This document shows, one piece after another, positions 1-8,703 of a stretch of DNA of 50,533 nucleotides; the stretch's first letter is position 1, and every line of letters begins with the position of its first letter. The position numbers and the translations under genes were made by a program. The notes under the pieces were generated by a model. That model did no database searches and was not told the origin of the DNA. It saw only the letters and a program-made list of their open reading frames with translations. This stretch comes from an uncultured Pelagibacteraceae bacterium (GTDB taxonomy: Bacteria; Pseudomonadota; Alphaproteobacteria; Pelagibacterales; Pelagibacteraceae), in NCBI GenBank assembly GCA_902529715.1, contig CABZXL010000001.1, forward strand, positions 65,162 to 115,694, in the 5' to 3' direction.

Positions 1-5
1 TATAT

Positions 6-3000
6 TTAGATAGCAATATTAATTTTATCTTTGATAGTTATTGGATTATCAATTTTATCTAACATCTCTTTTGGACACACTTGATAGAAGTGATTTATCT
101 CATTTTTATAATCAAAAATAATTCTTTCAGCTATCTTTGATTTTGTTTCCTCAAAATGTTTCTGGACTAAATTTTTTAATAAATTTCTCCAGTATTCAGT
201 TTCTAATCTTTGCCAAACAACTGTTTCAGGATTAACTTTTTTTTCAAATTCATTCTTTTCATCATAAATAAATGCCATTCCACCTGTCATGCCTGCTGCA
301 AAATTATCTCCCACATGACCAAGAATAACAACTGTTCCACCTGTCATATATTCGCAGCCATTTGAATCACAGCCTTCGATTACTGTGATTGCCCCTGAGT
401 TTCTTACAGCAAATCTTTCACCAGCTTTTCCTGAAGCAAATAAACTTCCTGATGTTGCACCATATAATACTGTATTTCCAATAATTGTATTTTCACTAGA
501 AATTAAATTACTATCTTTTGGTAATTTAATTGAAATCGAAGCCCCAGACAAACCTTTGGCCACGTAATCGTTTGCATCACCTTCAAGTAAAAGTTTTAAA
601 CCTTTAATTCCAAATGCACCAAAAGATTGTCCAGCTGAACCTTTAAACTTTAGAGTTAGAAAATCTTCTTTGAGTTTTTCATGACCATATTTTTTTAATA
701 AATAGTAAGAGATTCTTGTACCAACTGCCCTATGAGTATTTTTTATTTTAAACTCTTTATCGATTATATTTATTTTTCCAATTTTATCTTCGATTTGAGG
801 TAATATTTCTTGGTCCAGAGTGTTGGGAATTTTATTAATATCTTTTTTTTCACAATATCTTTTGAAATTCCCAGGATCAGGCAAAATAAAAAGAGGGTGC
901 AAATCTAAATCATCTAAATTTGAAGATCCGGTACTGACTTGTTTTAATAAATCTGTTCTTCCAATAATTTCATTTAATGTTTTAAAGCCTAATTCAGCTA
1001 ATATTTCTCTTACTTCTTCTGCAATAAATTTAAATAAATTTACAACTTTTTCTGGAGTACCGCTAAATTTTTCTCTTAATTTTTCATCTTGTGTACAAAC
1101 TCCAACTGGGCAGGTATTAGAGTGACACTGTCTAACCATAATACATCCCATTGCAACTAAAGCTGTAGTTGCTACTCCATATTCTTCAGCTCCCATCATC
1201 GCAGCAATAACAACATCTCTTCCTGTTTTTATTCCACCATCAGTTTTTAAAGTAACGCTATGTCTCAAATTATTTAAAATCAAAACCTGATTAACTTCTG
1301 TTAATCCCATCTCCCAAGGTATTCCTACATACTTTACACTTGTTTGTGGAGTAGCGCCTGTTCCTCCGTTATGCCCTGAAATTAAAATTATATCTGCTTT
1401 AGCTTTTGCAACTCCCGCTGCAATTGTTCCTATTCCTGATGATGCAACTAACTTAACTGCTACTCTGGCTTTTGGGTTTACCTGTTTTAAATCATAAATT
1501 AATTGAGCTAAATCTTCTATTGAATAGATATCATGGTGTGGAGGTGGTGATATAAGTGTTACCCCTGGTGTAGAATGTCTTAGTTTAGCAATTTCATCTG
1601 TTACTTTAAAACCTGGCAGTTGTCCTCCCTCACCAGGCTTTGCTCCCTGAGCAATTTTAATTTCTATCTCATTACAATTATTTAAATAATTAATTGTTAC
1701 ACCAAATCTTGCTGACGCAATTTGTTTAACTCTAGAATTTGCATTATCATTATTTTTTAATAGAGTGAATCTTTTTTCATCTTCTCCACCTTCGCCACTG
1801 CATGAAGCGCCTTTAATTCTATTCATTCCTATAGCTAAGGTTTCATGAGCTTCTTTTGATAAAGCACCATGAGACATGCTACCACTTCCAAACCTTTTTA
1901 ATATTTCTGCTACTGGCTCAACTTCAGAAATATCAATTGAAGATTTTAAATATCTTTTTCTAAAATCAATTAAATCTCTTAAATTGATTGGCGGAAGATC
2001 ATAAATTCCTTTTGTATATTTTTTATAAGTATCAAATGAATTATTAGTTACAGCGCTTTGAAGTAAATGAATTAATTTACCTTGATATTGATGCGTTTCT
2101 CCATTTTTTCTGTATTTATAAATTCCTCCAATTGGTAAAATATTGTCATTGTTTTGAAATGCTTCCTTGTGAATATTTTTTATCTTCTTTTCTATCCCAA
2201 CTAATCCAATACCTGAAATTTTTGAGGTTACTCCATGAAAATATTCTGATACGATAGTCCGACTTAATCCAAGAGCTTCAAAATTACACCCACCTCTATA
2301 AGAACTTAAAACTGAAATTCCCATTTTAGACATTATCTTCAAAAGTCCAGAGTTTACTGATTTAATATATCTTTCAATGCACTCCTCATACCTAAACTTT
2401 CCAAAAAGTTTTTTTTCATATCTTTGATATAAACTATCTAAAGCTAAATATGGGTTAATAGTTGTTGCACCAACTCCTAAAATTGTTGCAAATGAATGTG
2501 TATCTAAAGCTTCTCCAGTTTGTACATTTATAGAAACATATCCTCTTAACTTTTTTTTAATTAAATGCTTATTAATAGCGCCTACACACAAAAGCATTGG
2601 AATCGCAATTTTTTCTTCTGATACGTCCATATCAGTCAATACTAATTGTGTTGCACCTTGTCTTACTGCAATTTCAGATTCCTTTATAATTTTATCCAAA
2701 GACTCAACTAAAGAACTATCTTGCAAAAAAGTACAATCAATGGTTTTTGAATTTTGTCCAAAAAATTTAACAAATTTTGTAAATTGTGAATTTGATAAAA
2801 TAGGGCTTTCTAAAACATAAATATTATCTTTTGTTAATTTATCAAAATTCAATATGTTTCCTAAATTACCAAATCTGGTTTTTAAACTCATAACTTTATT
2901 TTCTCTTAAGGAGTCAATTGGGGGATTTGTAACTTGACTAAAATTTTGTCTAAAAAAATGATACAATGGCCTATATCTATCAGATAGAACTGCAAGTGGA

Positions 3001-4514
3001 GTATCATCACCCATAGAACCAACTGCTTCTTTAGCATCCTCAGCCATTGGATGTAAAATCATTTCCAAGTCTTCTATGCTTATTCCAAATGCATGTTGTC
3101 TTTTTCTTAAATCTGCTCCAGAAAAAATAAATTTTTCCTTATCAATTGTAATTTTTTTATCTAAATCTACTATTTGACTATTAAAATGTTTAAATTCTTT
3201 TGCTAAATAATTTTTAATTTCGTTATTGTTAAAAACCTTACCCTTGTTTATTCTTATTCCAATAATTTCACCAGGGCCTAGTCTTCCTTTAGAAATAATT
3301 TTTTTTTCATCTAATTCGATCATTCCAGTTTCAGATCCTGCAAAAAGAAGTTTATCTTTTGTTATAGTATATCTTAAAGGACGAAGACCATTTCTATCAT
3401 TTGCTGCTATTGCCCATTCATTATCTGTAGCAGCTATTGCTGCTGGACCATCCCAAGGTTCCATTGTGCTATTTAAAAAATTAAATAATCTTTGATGATC
3501 TCTTGGTAAAATTTTACTTTTTTTAGACCATGCATCTGGAATCAGCATTAATTTTGCCAAAGGTGCAGATTGGCCTGATATATTTAGTAATTCAAAAACA
3601 TTATCTAAGGCTGCTGAATCAGAAGCTCCTGGTTGTATTACTGGTTTTAAATTCTCTATATTTTCAAATAATGGGCTTTCCATTTCATCTTCATGAACTT
3701 TCATCCAGTTACAATTTCCTCTAAAAGTATTTATTTCTCCATTATGAGCAATAGCTCTAAATGGTTGTGCTAAATCCCAACTTGGAAATGTATTGGTAGA
3801 AAATCTTTGATGAAAAATTGCATATCTTGATATAAATCTTTCATCCTTTAGATCGGGGTAAAAATCAGATAATGCCTCTGCTAAAAACATTCCTTTGTAA
3901 ATTATCGATTTTGAACTTAAAGAACATATATAAAAACCCTCTATGTTGCTTTTTATAATTTGATTTTCAATTTTTCTTCTAATCTCATAAAGTTTTCTTT
4001 CTAAATCTTTATCTGCTAATTTTTTATCATTATGTTTAAAGAGTATTTGAGTAATTTCTGGTCTGTTGCTGTTTGCTTTATCACCTAAAACTTTTGTGTT
4101 TATTGGAACTTGTCTCCAGCCATAAATTTTAAAATTTGATTTGGTAAGCTCTTTTTCAACAATGGTCTTGCAGTCTTCTTGAACACTAAAATTATCTCTA
4201 GGCAAAAAGATCATTCCAACACATATCTCAGAATTATCGTGTTTATGTCCTTTAGTTTCTATCTTTTCTGAGAAAAAATCGTATGGAATTTCAACATGAA
4301 TTCCTGCTCCATCCCCTGTTTTGCCATCAGCATCAACAGCACCTCTGTGCCATACAGCTTTAAGAGCTTCAATTCCATACTCTACAATCTTTCTTAATTT
4401 TTTTCCTTCTGTGGAAGCGACTAACCCAACCCCGCATGCATCATGTTCCATATCTTTTGAATAAACATGATTATTTTTCAAAATTTTAAGATTTTTTTTA
4501 TAATTTGTTATCAT
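6..4514 (-). CDS. gltB: Glutamate synthase (NADPH) large subunit
   Basis: Large subunit of the GOGAT enzyme, which moves the amide nitrogen of glutamine to 2-oxoglutarate and so completes ammonium assimilation with glutamine synthetase. The 1502-residue length is normal for the family. The N-terminal glutaminase domain begins at DACGVG, where Cys27 should become the catalytic N-terminal Cys after loss of a 26-residue propeptide. The FMN synthase domain includes SGSMSHGALS, and a C-x5-C-x4-C motif (CIMVRQCHSNTC, roughly residues 1125-1145) matches the [3Fe-4S] ligands. The C-terminus has the Gly-rich beta-helix, including GCDSNGCEYMTGG. The start overlaps the gltD stop by 4 bases, so the two are translated together. 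The stop lies 6 bases from the window edge, so what follows is not visible. Confidence 0.98.
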   Translation of the reverse strand: MITNYKKNLKILKNNHVYSKDMEHDACGVGLVASTEGKKLRKIVEYGIEALKAVWHRGAVDADGKTGDGAGIHVEIPYDFFSEKIETKGHKHDNSEICVGMIFLPRDNFSVQEDCKTIVEKELTKSNFKIYGWRQVPINTKVLGDKANSNRPEITQILFKHNDKKLADKDLERKLYEIRRKIENQIIKSNIEGFYICSLSSKSIIYKGMFLAEALSDFYPDLKDERFISRYAIFHQRFSTNTFPSWDLAQPFRAIAHNGEINTFRGNCNWMKVHEDEMESPLFENIENLKPVIQPGASDSAALDNVFELLNISGQSAPLAKLMLIPDAWSKKSKILPRDHQRLFNFLNSTMEPWDGPAAIAATDNEWAIAANDRNGLRPLRYTITKDKLLFAGSETGMIELDEKKIISKGRLGPGEIIGIRINKGKVFNNNEIKNYLAKEFKHFNSQIVDLDKKITIDKEKFIFSGADLRKRQHAFGISIEDLEMILHPMAEDAKEAVGSMGDDTPLAVLSDRYRPLYHFFRQNFSQVTNPPIDSLRENKVMSLKTRFGNLGNILNFDKLTKDNIYVLESPILSNSQFTKFVKFFGQNSKTIDCTFLQDSSLVESLDKIIKESEIAVRQGATQLVLTDMDVSEEKIAIPMLLCVGAINKHLIKKKLRGYVSINVQTGEALDTHSFATILGVGATTINPYLALDSLYQRYEKKLFGKFRYEECIERYIKSVNSGLLKIMSKMGISVLSSYRGGCNFEALGLSRTIVSEYFHGVTSKISGIGLVGIEKKIKNIHKEAFQNNDNILPIGGIYKYRKNGETHQYQGKLIHLLQSAVTNNSFDTYKKYTKGIYDLPPINLRDLIDFRKRYLKSSIDISEVEPVAEILKRFGSGSMSHGALSKEAHETLAIGMNRIKGASCSGEGGEDEKRFTLLKNNDNANSRVKQIASARFGVTINYLNNCNEIEIKIAQGAKPGEGGQLPGFKVTDEIAKLRHSTPGVTLISPPPHHDIYSIEDLAQLIYDLKQVNPKARVAVKLVASSGIGTIAAGVAKAKADIILISGHNGGTGATPQTSVKYVGIPWEMGLTEVNQVLILNNLRHSVTLKTDGGIKTGRDVVIAAMMGAEEYGVATTALVAMGCIMVRQCHSNTCPVGVCTQDEKLREKFSGTPEKVVNLFKFIAEEVREILAELGFKTLNEIIGRTDLLKQVSTGSSNLDDLDLHPLFILPDPGNFKRYCEKKDINKIPNTLDQEILPQIEDKIGKINIIDKEFKIKNTHRAVGTRISYYLLKKYGHEKLKEDFLTLKFKGSAGQSFGAFGIKGLKLLLEGDANDYVAKGLSGASISIKLPKDSNLISSENTIIGNTVLYGATSGSLFASGKAGERFAVRNSGAITVIEGCDSNGCEYMTGGTVVILGHVGDNFAAGMTGGMAFIYDEKNEFEKKVNPETVVWQRLETEYWRNLLKNLVQKHFEETKSKIAERIIFDYKNEINHFYQVCPKEMLDKIDNPITIKDKINIAI

Positions 4515-5971
4515 GCAACTTTAGCTTTTTTACTTTCTTTCTTTTCTAAATAGTTTTTAATAGAAGTTGCTGCTTCTCTTCCATCTCTAATGGCCCAAAC
4601 AACTAAAGAAGCACCTCTTATAATATCTCCTGCTGCAAATACTCCTGGTAAGTTTGTCTCCATAGTATCAAAATCAACTTTAATTGTTCCCCATGTACTT
4701 ACTTTTAAATCTTTTTCTTTAAATAGATTTGGAAGATTTTCTGGATCAAATCCAAGAGCTTTAATTATAATATCTGCTTTTAATATAAATTCTGAATTAT
4801 TTTCAACAAGTGGTTTTCTTCTTCCGCTTTCATCAGGATCACCTAATTTCATTTTATCCACAAGTACATTTTCAATTTTAGTTGTTCCATTAAATTTTTT
4901 TGGGTTTGACAGCCAAATAAATTCAACACCCTCTTCCTCTGCATTAGAAACTTCTCTTGCAGAACCTGGCATATTTTCTCTATCTCTTCTATATAAACAT
5001 TTTACTGATTTTGCATTTTGCCTAACCGAAGTTCTAACACAATCCATTGCTGTATCTCCGCCACCAATAACAATTACATCTTTTCCTTCTACATTGAGTT
5101 TGCCATTATCGAATTCTTCAACTTTATCACCTAAACCTTTTCTATTTGATGCAGTTAAAAAATCCATTGCAGGAAAAATATTTTCTAAACTATTACCTGG
5201 GATTTCTATTTCTCGAGCTTTATAAACACCAGTAGCAATAAGAATAGCGTCATGTTTTTCTTTTAATTCATTTAGTGTTGCATCCTTTCCAACTTCAAAA
5301 TTTTGAATAAATTTAATACCTCCTTTTTTTAAAAGATTTGTTCTTCTCTCAACTACAAATTTTTCTAATTTAAAATTTGGAATGCCGTATATAAGAAGAC
5401 CTCCTGCACGATCATATCTATCATAAATTGTTACTTGATAACCTTGTTTTCTTAATTGTTCAGCACAAGCAAGACCTGCTGGTCCTGCACCTATTATTCC
5501 TATTGATTGTTTTTTTTCTATTCTAACCTTTATAGGTTCAACCCATTTATTCTCCCATGCGTTTTCTGTAATAAATTTTTCTACAGATCCTATTGTAACT
5601 GTTCCGTGTCCTGATTGCTCAATTACACAATTTCCTTCACATAATCTATCTTGTGGGCAAATTCTTCCACAAACTTCGGGCATATTATTTGTGCTTTGAG
5701 CCAATTCATAAGCATCTTTAAGCCTTCCTTCAGCAGTAAGTTTTAACCAGTCAGGTATATTGTTGCTTAAAGGACAATGTACTTGGCAAAAAGGAACTCC
5801 ACATTGGGAACATCTACTGGATTGTTCTTTTGCTTTTTCATTAATAAATTCCCTATAAATCTCATTAAAATCTTCTTTACGATCTAAAACCTCCCTTTTA
5901 GGAGGATTTTGCTGTTCTAATTTTACAAATTTAAGCATTTTATCTGTCATATAATAGGCAGCATATAGCAT
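4511..5971 (-). CDS. gltD: Glutamate synthase small subunit
   Basis: Small (beta) subunit of glutamate synthase. It oxidises NADPH and passes electrons through FAD and iron-sulfur clusters to GltB. Two N-terminal Cys-rich motifs are visible (CSQCGVPFCQVHC and CGRICPQDRLCEGNC, roughly residues 54-120), then an FAD-binding GIIGAGPAGLACAEQL and an NAD(P)H-binding VIVIGGGDTAMDC. The 486-residue length fits the family. The first ATG (5971) is used here, but ATGs at 5950 and 5938 are in frame. MLKFVKLEQ at 5938 resembles the usual N-terminus, and no Shine-Dalgarno sequence decides between them. It is promoter-proximal in the gltD-gltB operon. Confidence 0.97.
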   Translation of the reverse strand: MLYAAYYMTDKMLKFVKLEQQNPPKREVLDRKEDFNEIYREFINEKAKEQSSRCSQCGVPFCQVHCPLSNNIPDWLKLTAEGRLKDAYELAQSTNNMPEVCGRICPQDRLCEGNCVIEQSGHGTVTIGSVEKFITENAWENKWVEPIKVRIEKKQSIGIIGAGPAGLACAEQLRKQGYQVTIYDRYDRAGGLLIYGIPNFKLEKFVVERRTNLLKKGGIKFIQNFEVGKDATLNELKEKHDAILIATGVYKAREIEIPGNSLENIFPAMDFLTASNRKGLGDKVEEFDNGKLNVEGKDVIVIGGGDTAMDCVRTSVRQNAKSVKCLYRRDRENMPGSAREVSNAEEEGVEFIWLSNPKKFNGTTKIENVLVDKMKLGDPDESGRRKPLVENNSEFILKADIIIKALGFDPENLPNLFKEKDLKVSTWGTIKVDFDTMETNLPGVFAAGDIIRGASLVVWAIRDGREAATSIKNYLEKKESKKAKVA

Positions 5972-6066
5972 AATTTATAAGGATAAATAGAGAAAAGGGT
6001 AATAAGTACTGACTATAAATCTTGTTATTTGTTATATTTTATAAGGTTTTAGATAAACTCGCATGA

Positions 6067-6100
6067 CTGTTATGCTTTCACGTAATTGCTTCAATTTACG
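6067..6100. promoter_or_regulatory. Dyad symmetries between gltD and uppP
   Basis: The 158-base divergent spacer between gltD and uppP holds two imperfect inverted repeats. One is CATGACTGTTATG (about 6062-6074, 6-1-6 with one mismatch per arm). The other is CGTAATTG-CTT-CAATTTACG (6081-6100, one extra base in one arm). Because the flanking genes are divergent, promoters for both must lie here, and these dyads are candidate operators. I recognise no known consensus, and chance dyads are common in A+T-rich DNA. Confidence 0.3.
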
Positions 6101-6129
6101 GTTATATTGTTTTTTAGAAATAAATCAAA

Positions 6130-6897
6130 ATGATTTCAAACTACTTAGAAATTCTTATTTTATCAATTGTTCAAGGAATTTCAGAATTTATACCAGTTAG
6201 TTCCTCTGCTCATTTAATAATATTTTCAAATATTATTAATTTTTCAAATAAATCACTTATATTTGATGTTGGATTACATTTAGGATCATTACTTGCAATA
6301 GTATATTATTTTAAAAAAGAATTACTAAATATTTCAAATGATAAAAAATTATTCAATTTACTTTTAATTGGTTCAATTCCGTTAATATTGGTTGGATATA
6401 TTTTTTATTCAACAGGTATAATTAATTCTTTTAGAAATCTTAAAGTAATTGCATGGACCACTTTAATTTTTGGTATTTTAATGTATTTTGCAGATACTTT
6501 TAAAATTAAAAAAAATATAAAAAAAGATTTAACAATTAAGAATATTTTAATCATTGGAATACTGCAAATTCTCGCAATTATACCTGGTGTAAGTAGAGCT
6601 GGAATAACAATTACTGCTGGCAGATTTTTAAATTTTGATAGACATGACTCAACAAAAATATCTTTTTATTTATCTATACCAGCTTTAATGGGAGCAAGCG
6701 TACTTTCTTTAAAAGATGCAGTAAATGAAAGTTTGGAAATTAATTTTTTTCTTATTATTTCAATAATTTTATCTTTTATTTTTTCATATCTGACAATTAA
6801 GTATTTTTTAATTTATACTAAAAAGTTTTCTTTAAAATTTTTTGTAGTTTATAGAATTATTTTATCTATAATAATTTTTTCAATTATCTATTATTAG
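6130..6897 (+). CDS. uppP: Undecaprenyl-diphosphatase (UppP/BacA family)
   Basis: Integral membrane phosphatase that recycles undecaprenyl pyrophosphate to the monophosphate carrier used in peptidoglycan and surface polysaccharide synthesis. Both family signatures are present: EFIPVSSSAH near residues 18-28, and PGVSRAGITITAGR near residues 154-167, corresponding to the catalytic Glu-rich and PGxSR motifs. Length (255 residues) and multiple hydrophobic helices fit. Its 3' end overlaps the convergent EamA transporter gene by 14 bases, leaving no room for a separate terminator. It appears to be monocistronic. Confidence 0.95.
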   Translation: MISNYLEILILSIVQGISEFIPVSSSAHLIIFSNIINFSNKSLIFDVGLHLGSLLAIVYYFKKELLNISNDKKLFNLLLIGSIPLILVGYIFYSTGIINSFRNLKVIAWTTLIFGILMYFADTFKIKKNIKKDLTIKNILIIGILQILAIIPGVSRAGITITAGRFLNFDRHDSTKISFYLSIPALMGASVLSLKDAVNESLEINFFLIISIILSFIFSYLTIKYFLIYTKKFSLKFFVVYRIILSIIIFSIIYY

Positions 6898-7780
6898 TTT
6901 TTTTTAATTCGGGTAATATTTGCGAAAAAATGACACCAGCAAGAATAAATGTACAACCTATTATATTATCGATCTCTAAATATTGATTTAAAATTATCCA
7001 GGCGGCTATAGCTGCAAATACACTCTCTAAAGAAAAAATAATTGCTGATGGGGATGGTGCAATATTCTTTTGAGCATATATTTGTAATGTAAAAGCAATC
7101 CCACCTGATAATACGCCTGCATATATTATCGATACTGATTCATTTAAAATATTTGCTAAAGATATATTTTCAAAGAAAAAACCAAACAAGAATGAAAATG
7201 AAGCTACAACGAGTGCCTGAAGGGCTCCAAAAAATAATGGTATATCAAAAATTTTAATAAATTTACCAATAAAAATTATATGAAGAGCCCAAAAAAATGC
7301 ACACAATATAACCAAACTATCACCAAATCTTACTGTTGCATTAGAAAAGTCACTCAATAAATAAACTCCTCCAACACATAAAATTGCAGAGGGCCATATA
7401 CTCCAGTGTATTTTTTTTTTATAAAATATATAAAGTATTATTGGAACCATTGGTACGTAAAAAACAGTGAAAAATGCTGCATTAGCAATGTCTGTATAAA
7501 GTAGCGCAGCTTGCTGAACAAATGTACCTAAAAATAAAAATAAGCCAATCCAGAAAAGTAATTTAAAAAATTCATTTCTATTATTATTTATTTGCTTAAT
7601 AATTTTTGAATTTTCATAAATTAATGCAATCGGAATTATAGATAGAAAACCTATAAAAAATCTTGCTCCATTAAATGTAAGAGGTCCTATTTTATCCATT
7701 CCAGTATCTTGGGCAATAAATGTTGTTCCCCAAATAAATGTGCAAAGTAATGCACTAATTAATGATAAGGATTTAGACAT
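6884..7780 (-). CDS. EamA/DMT-family transporter
   Basis: Inner-membrane transporter of the drug/metabolite (EamA) superfamily, 298 residues with about ten hydrophobic segments and the internal two-fold repeat of the family. The N-terminal repeat begins with the typical ALLCTFIWGTTFIAQ. The second half carries FSLESVFAAIAAWIILNQ, close to the conserved Pro/Glu helix of EamA proteins. Substrate cannot be told from sequence; amino acids or other small metabolites are typical. It lies 8 bases downstream of the aceF stop signal side on the same strand, so it may be read as the last gene of the pyruvate dehydrogenase operon. Confidence 0.88.
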   Translation of the reverse strand: MSKSLSLISALLCTFIWGTTFIAQDTGMDKIGPLTFNGARFFIGFLSIIPIALIYENSKIIKQINNNRNEFFKLLFWIGLFLFLGTFVQQAALLYTDIANAAFFTVFYVPMVPIILYIFYKKKIHWSIWPSAILCVGGVYLLSDFSNATVRFGDSLVILCAFFWALHIIFIGKFIKIFDIPLFFGALQALVVASFSFLFGFFFENISLANILNESVSIIYAGVLSGGIAFTLQIYAQKNIAPSPSAIIFSLESVFAAIAAWIILNQYLEIDNIIGCTFILAGVIFSQILPELKKTNNR

Positions 7781-7788
7781 AGACTGAA

Positions 7789-8700
7789 TTAAAAAGCCAA
7801 ATTATAGGCGAAGTTCTTTCCTAAATTTTCTTTTAATGAATTACAAAACTTAGCCGCTTCTGCTCCATCTATAATTCTATGGTCATATGAAAGTGATATT
7901 GGCAATACTGTTCTTGCAAGAAACTTATCCTTAATAAAAATTTGTTTTTTATAGGATCTACCAACACCAAGGATTGCAACTTCAGGATAATTTATTATTG
8001 GTGTAAAATAGGTACCACCAATACCTCCAAGACTTGTTATAGTTATTGACCCTCCAAAAAATTCCTTTTTATTTATTTTTAAATTTTTACTAAGCTCACT
8101 CACATTTTTTAATTCTTCTGCTATTTCTTTTACTTTCATTTGATCTACATTTCTAATTTTTGGAACCATTAAACCGTGAGGAGTATCAACTGCAATACCT
8201 ATATGAAAATATTTTTTTAAAGTAATTTTTCCATCTTTAACATTGTCAATTGAAGAATTAAATGTAGGAAATTTTTTTAAATTATTAGTTAATGCTTTTG
8301 CTATAAATGCAAGAGGTGTAATTTTAATTTTATTTCCAGAAACTGTATCAATTAATTTTGTTCTGAAGTCCTCAAGCTCTGTTATGTCGACTTCATCATG
8401 ATGAGTAACATGTGGAATTGTATTCCAAGAATTTGAAAGATGAGGAGCTGCCAATCTTTTTACTCTAGGCATATCAATTATTTCTATATTTCCAAAATCA
8501 GAATGGTTAAATTCAGATTTAAATTGAGTCTCTACTTTTGCTTGAGATTTATTTAAATTTTTATTTACAAAATTTTTTACGTCTTCCTCAGTTATTCTAC
8601 CTTCTCTTGCAGATCCTTCAATTTCTGAAATATTTGCACCAAGCTCTCTTGCAAATTTTCTTATTTTTGGAGTAGTAAATATTTTTTTATTTTCTGACAT
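7789..8700 (-). CDS. aceF: Pyruvate dehydrogenase E2, lipoyl-less acetyltransferase
   Basis: Dihydrolipoyl acetyltransferase core of the PDH complex, which transfers acetyl from lipoate to CoA. It is only 303 residues. It starts directly with a peripheral-subunit-binding domain (about residues 8-45, TPKIRKFARELGANISEI...GREGR-like), then a short linker, then the catalytic domain (about 75-303) with the active-site motif DHRIIDG (His274, Asp278). No lipoyl domain with a DKA/DKS lysine is present, whereas usual bacterial E2 proteins carry one to three at the N-terminus. A lipoyl domain is instead fused to E1 in the adjacent gene, 3 bases upstream. E2 function is well supported; use of the E1-borne lipoyl arm is inference. 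Confidence 0.93.
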   Translation of the reverse strand: MSENKKIFTTPKIRKFARELGANISEIEGSAREGRITEEDVKNFVNKNLNKSQAKVETQFKSEFNHSDFGNIEIIDMPRVKRLAAPHLSNSWNTIPHVTHHDEVDITELEDFRTKLIDTVSGNKIKITPLAFIAKALTNNLKKFPTFNSSIDNVKDGKITLKKYFHIGIAVDTPHGLMVPKIRNVDQMKVKEIAEELKNVSELSKNLKINKKEFFGGSITITSLGGIGGTYFTPIINYPEVAILGVGRSYKKQIFIKDKFLARTVLPISLSYDHRIIDGAEAAKFCNSLKENLGKNFAYNLAF

Positions 8701-8703
8701 AAT

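Noticed and set aside
4590-5225. 211-codon plus-strand ORF opposite gltD
   Set aside because: It is antisense to a clear gltD reading frame with intact motifs; its Ser/Leu/Phe-rich composition is a shadow effect.
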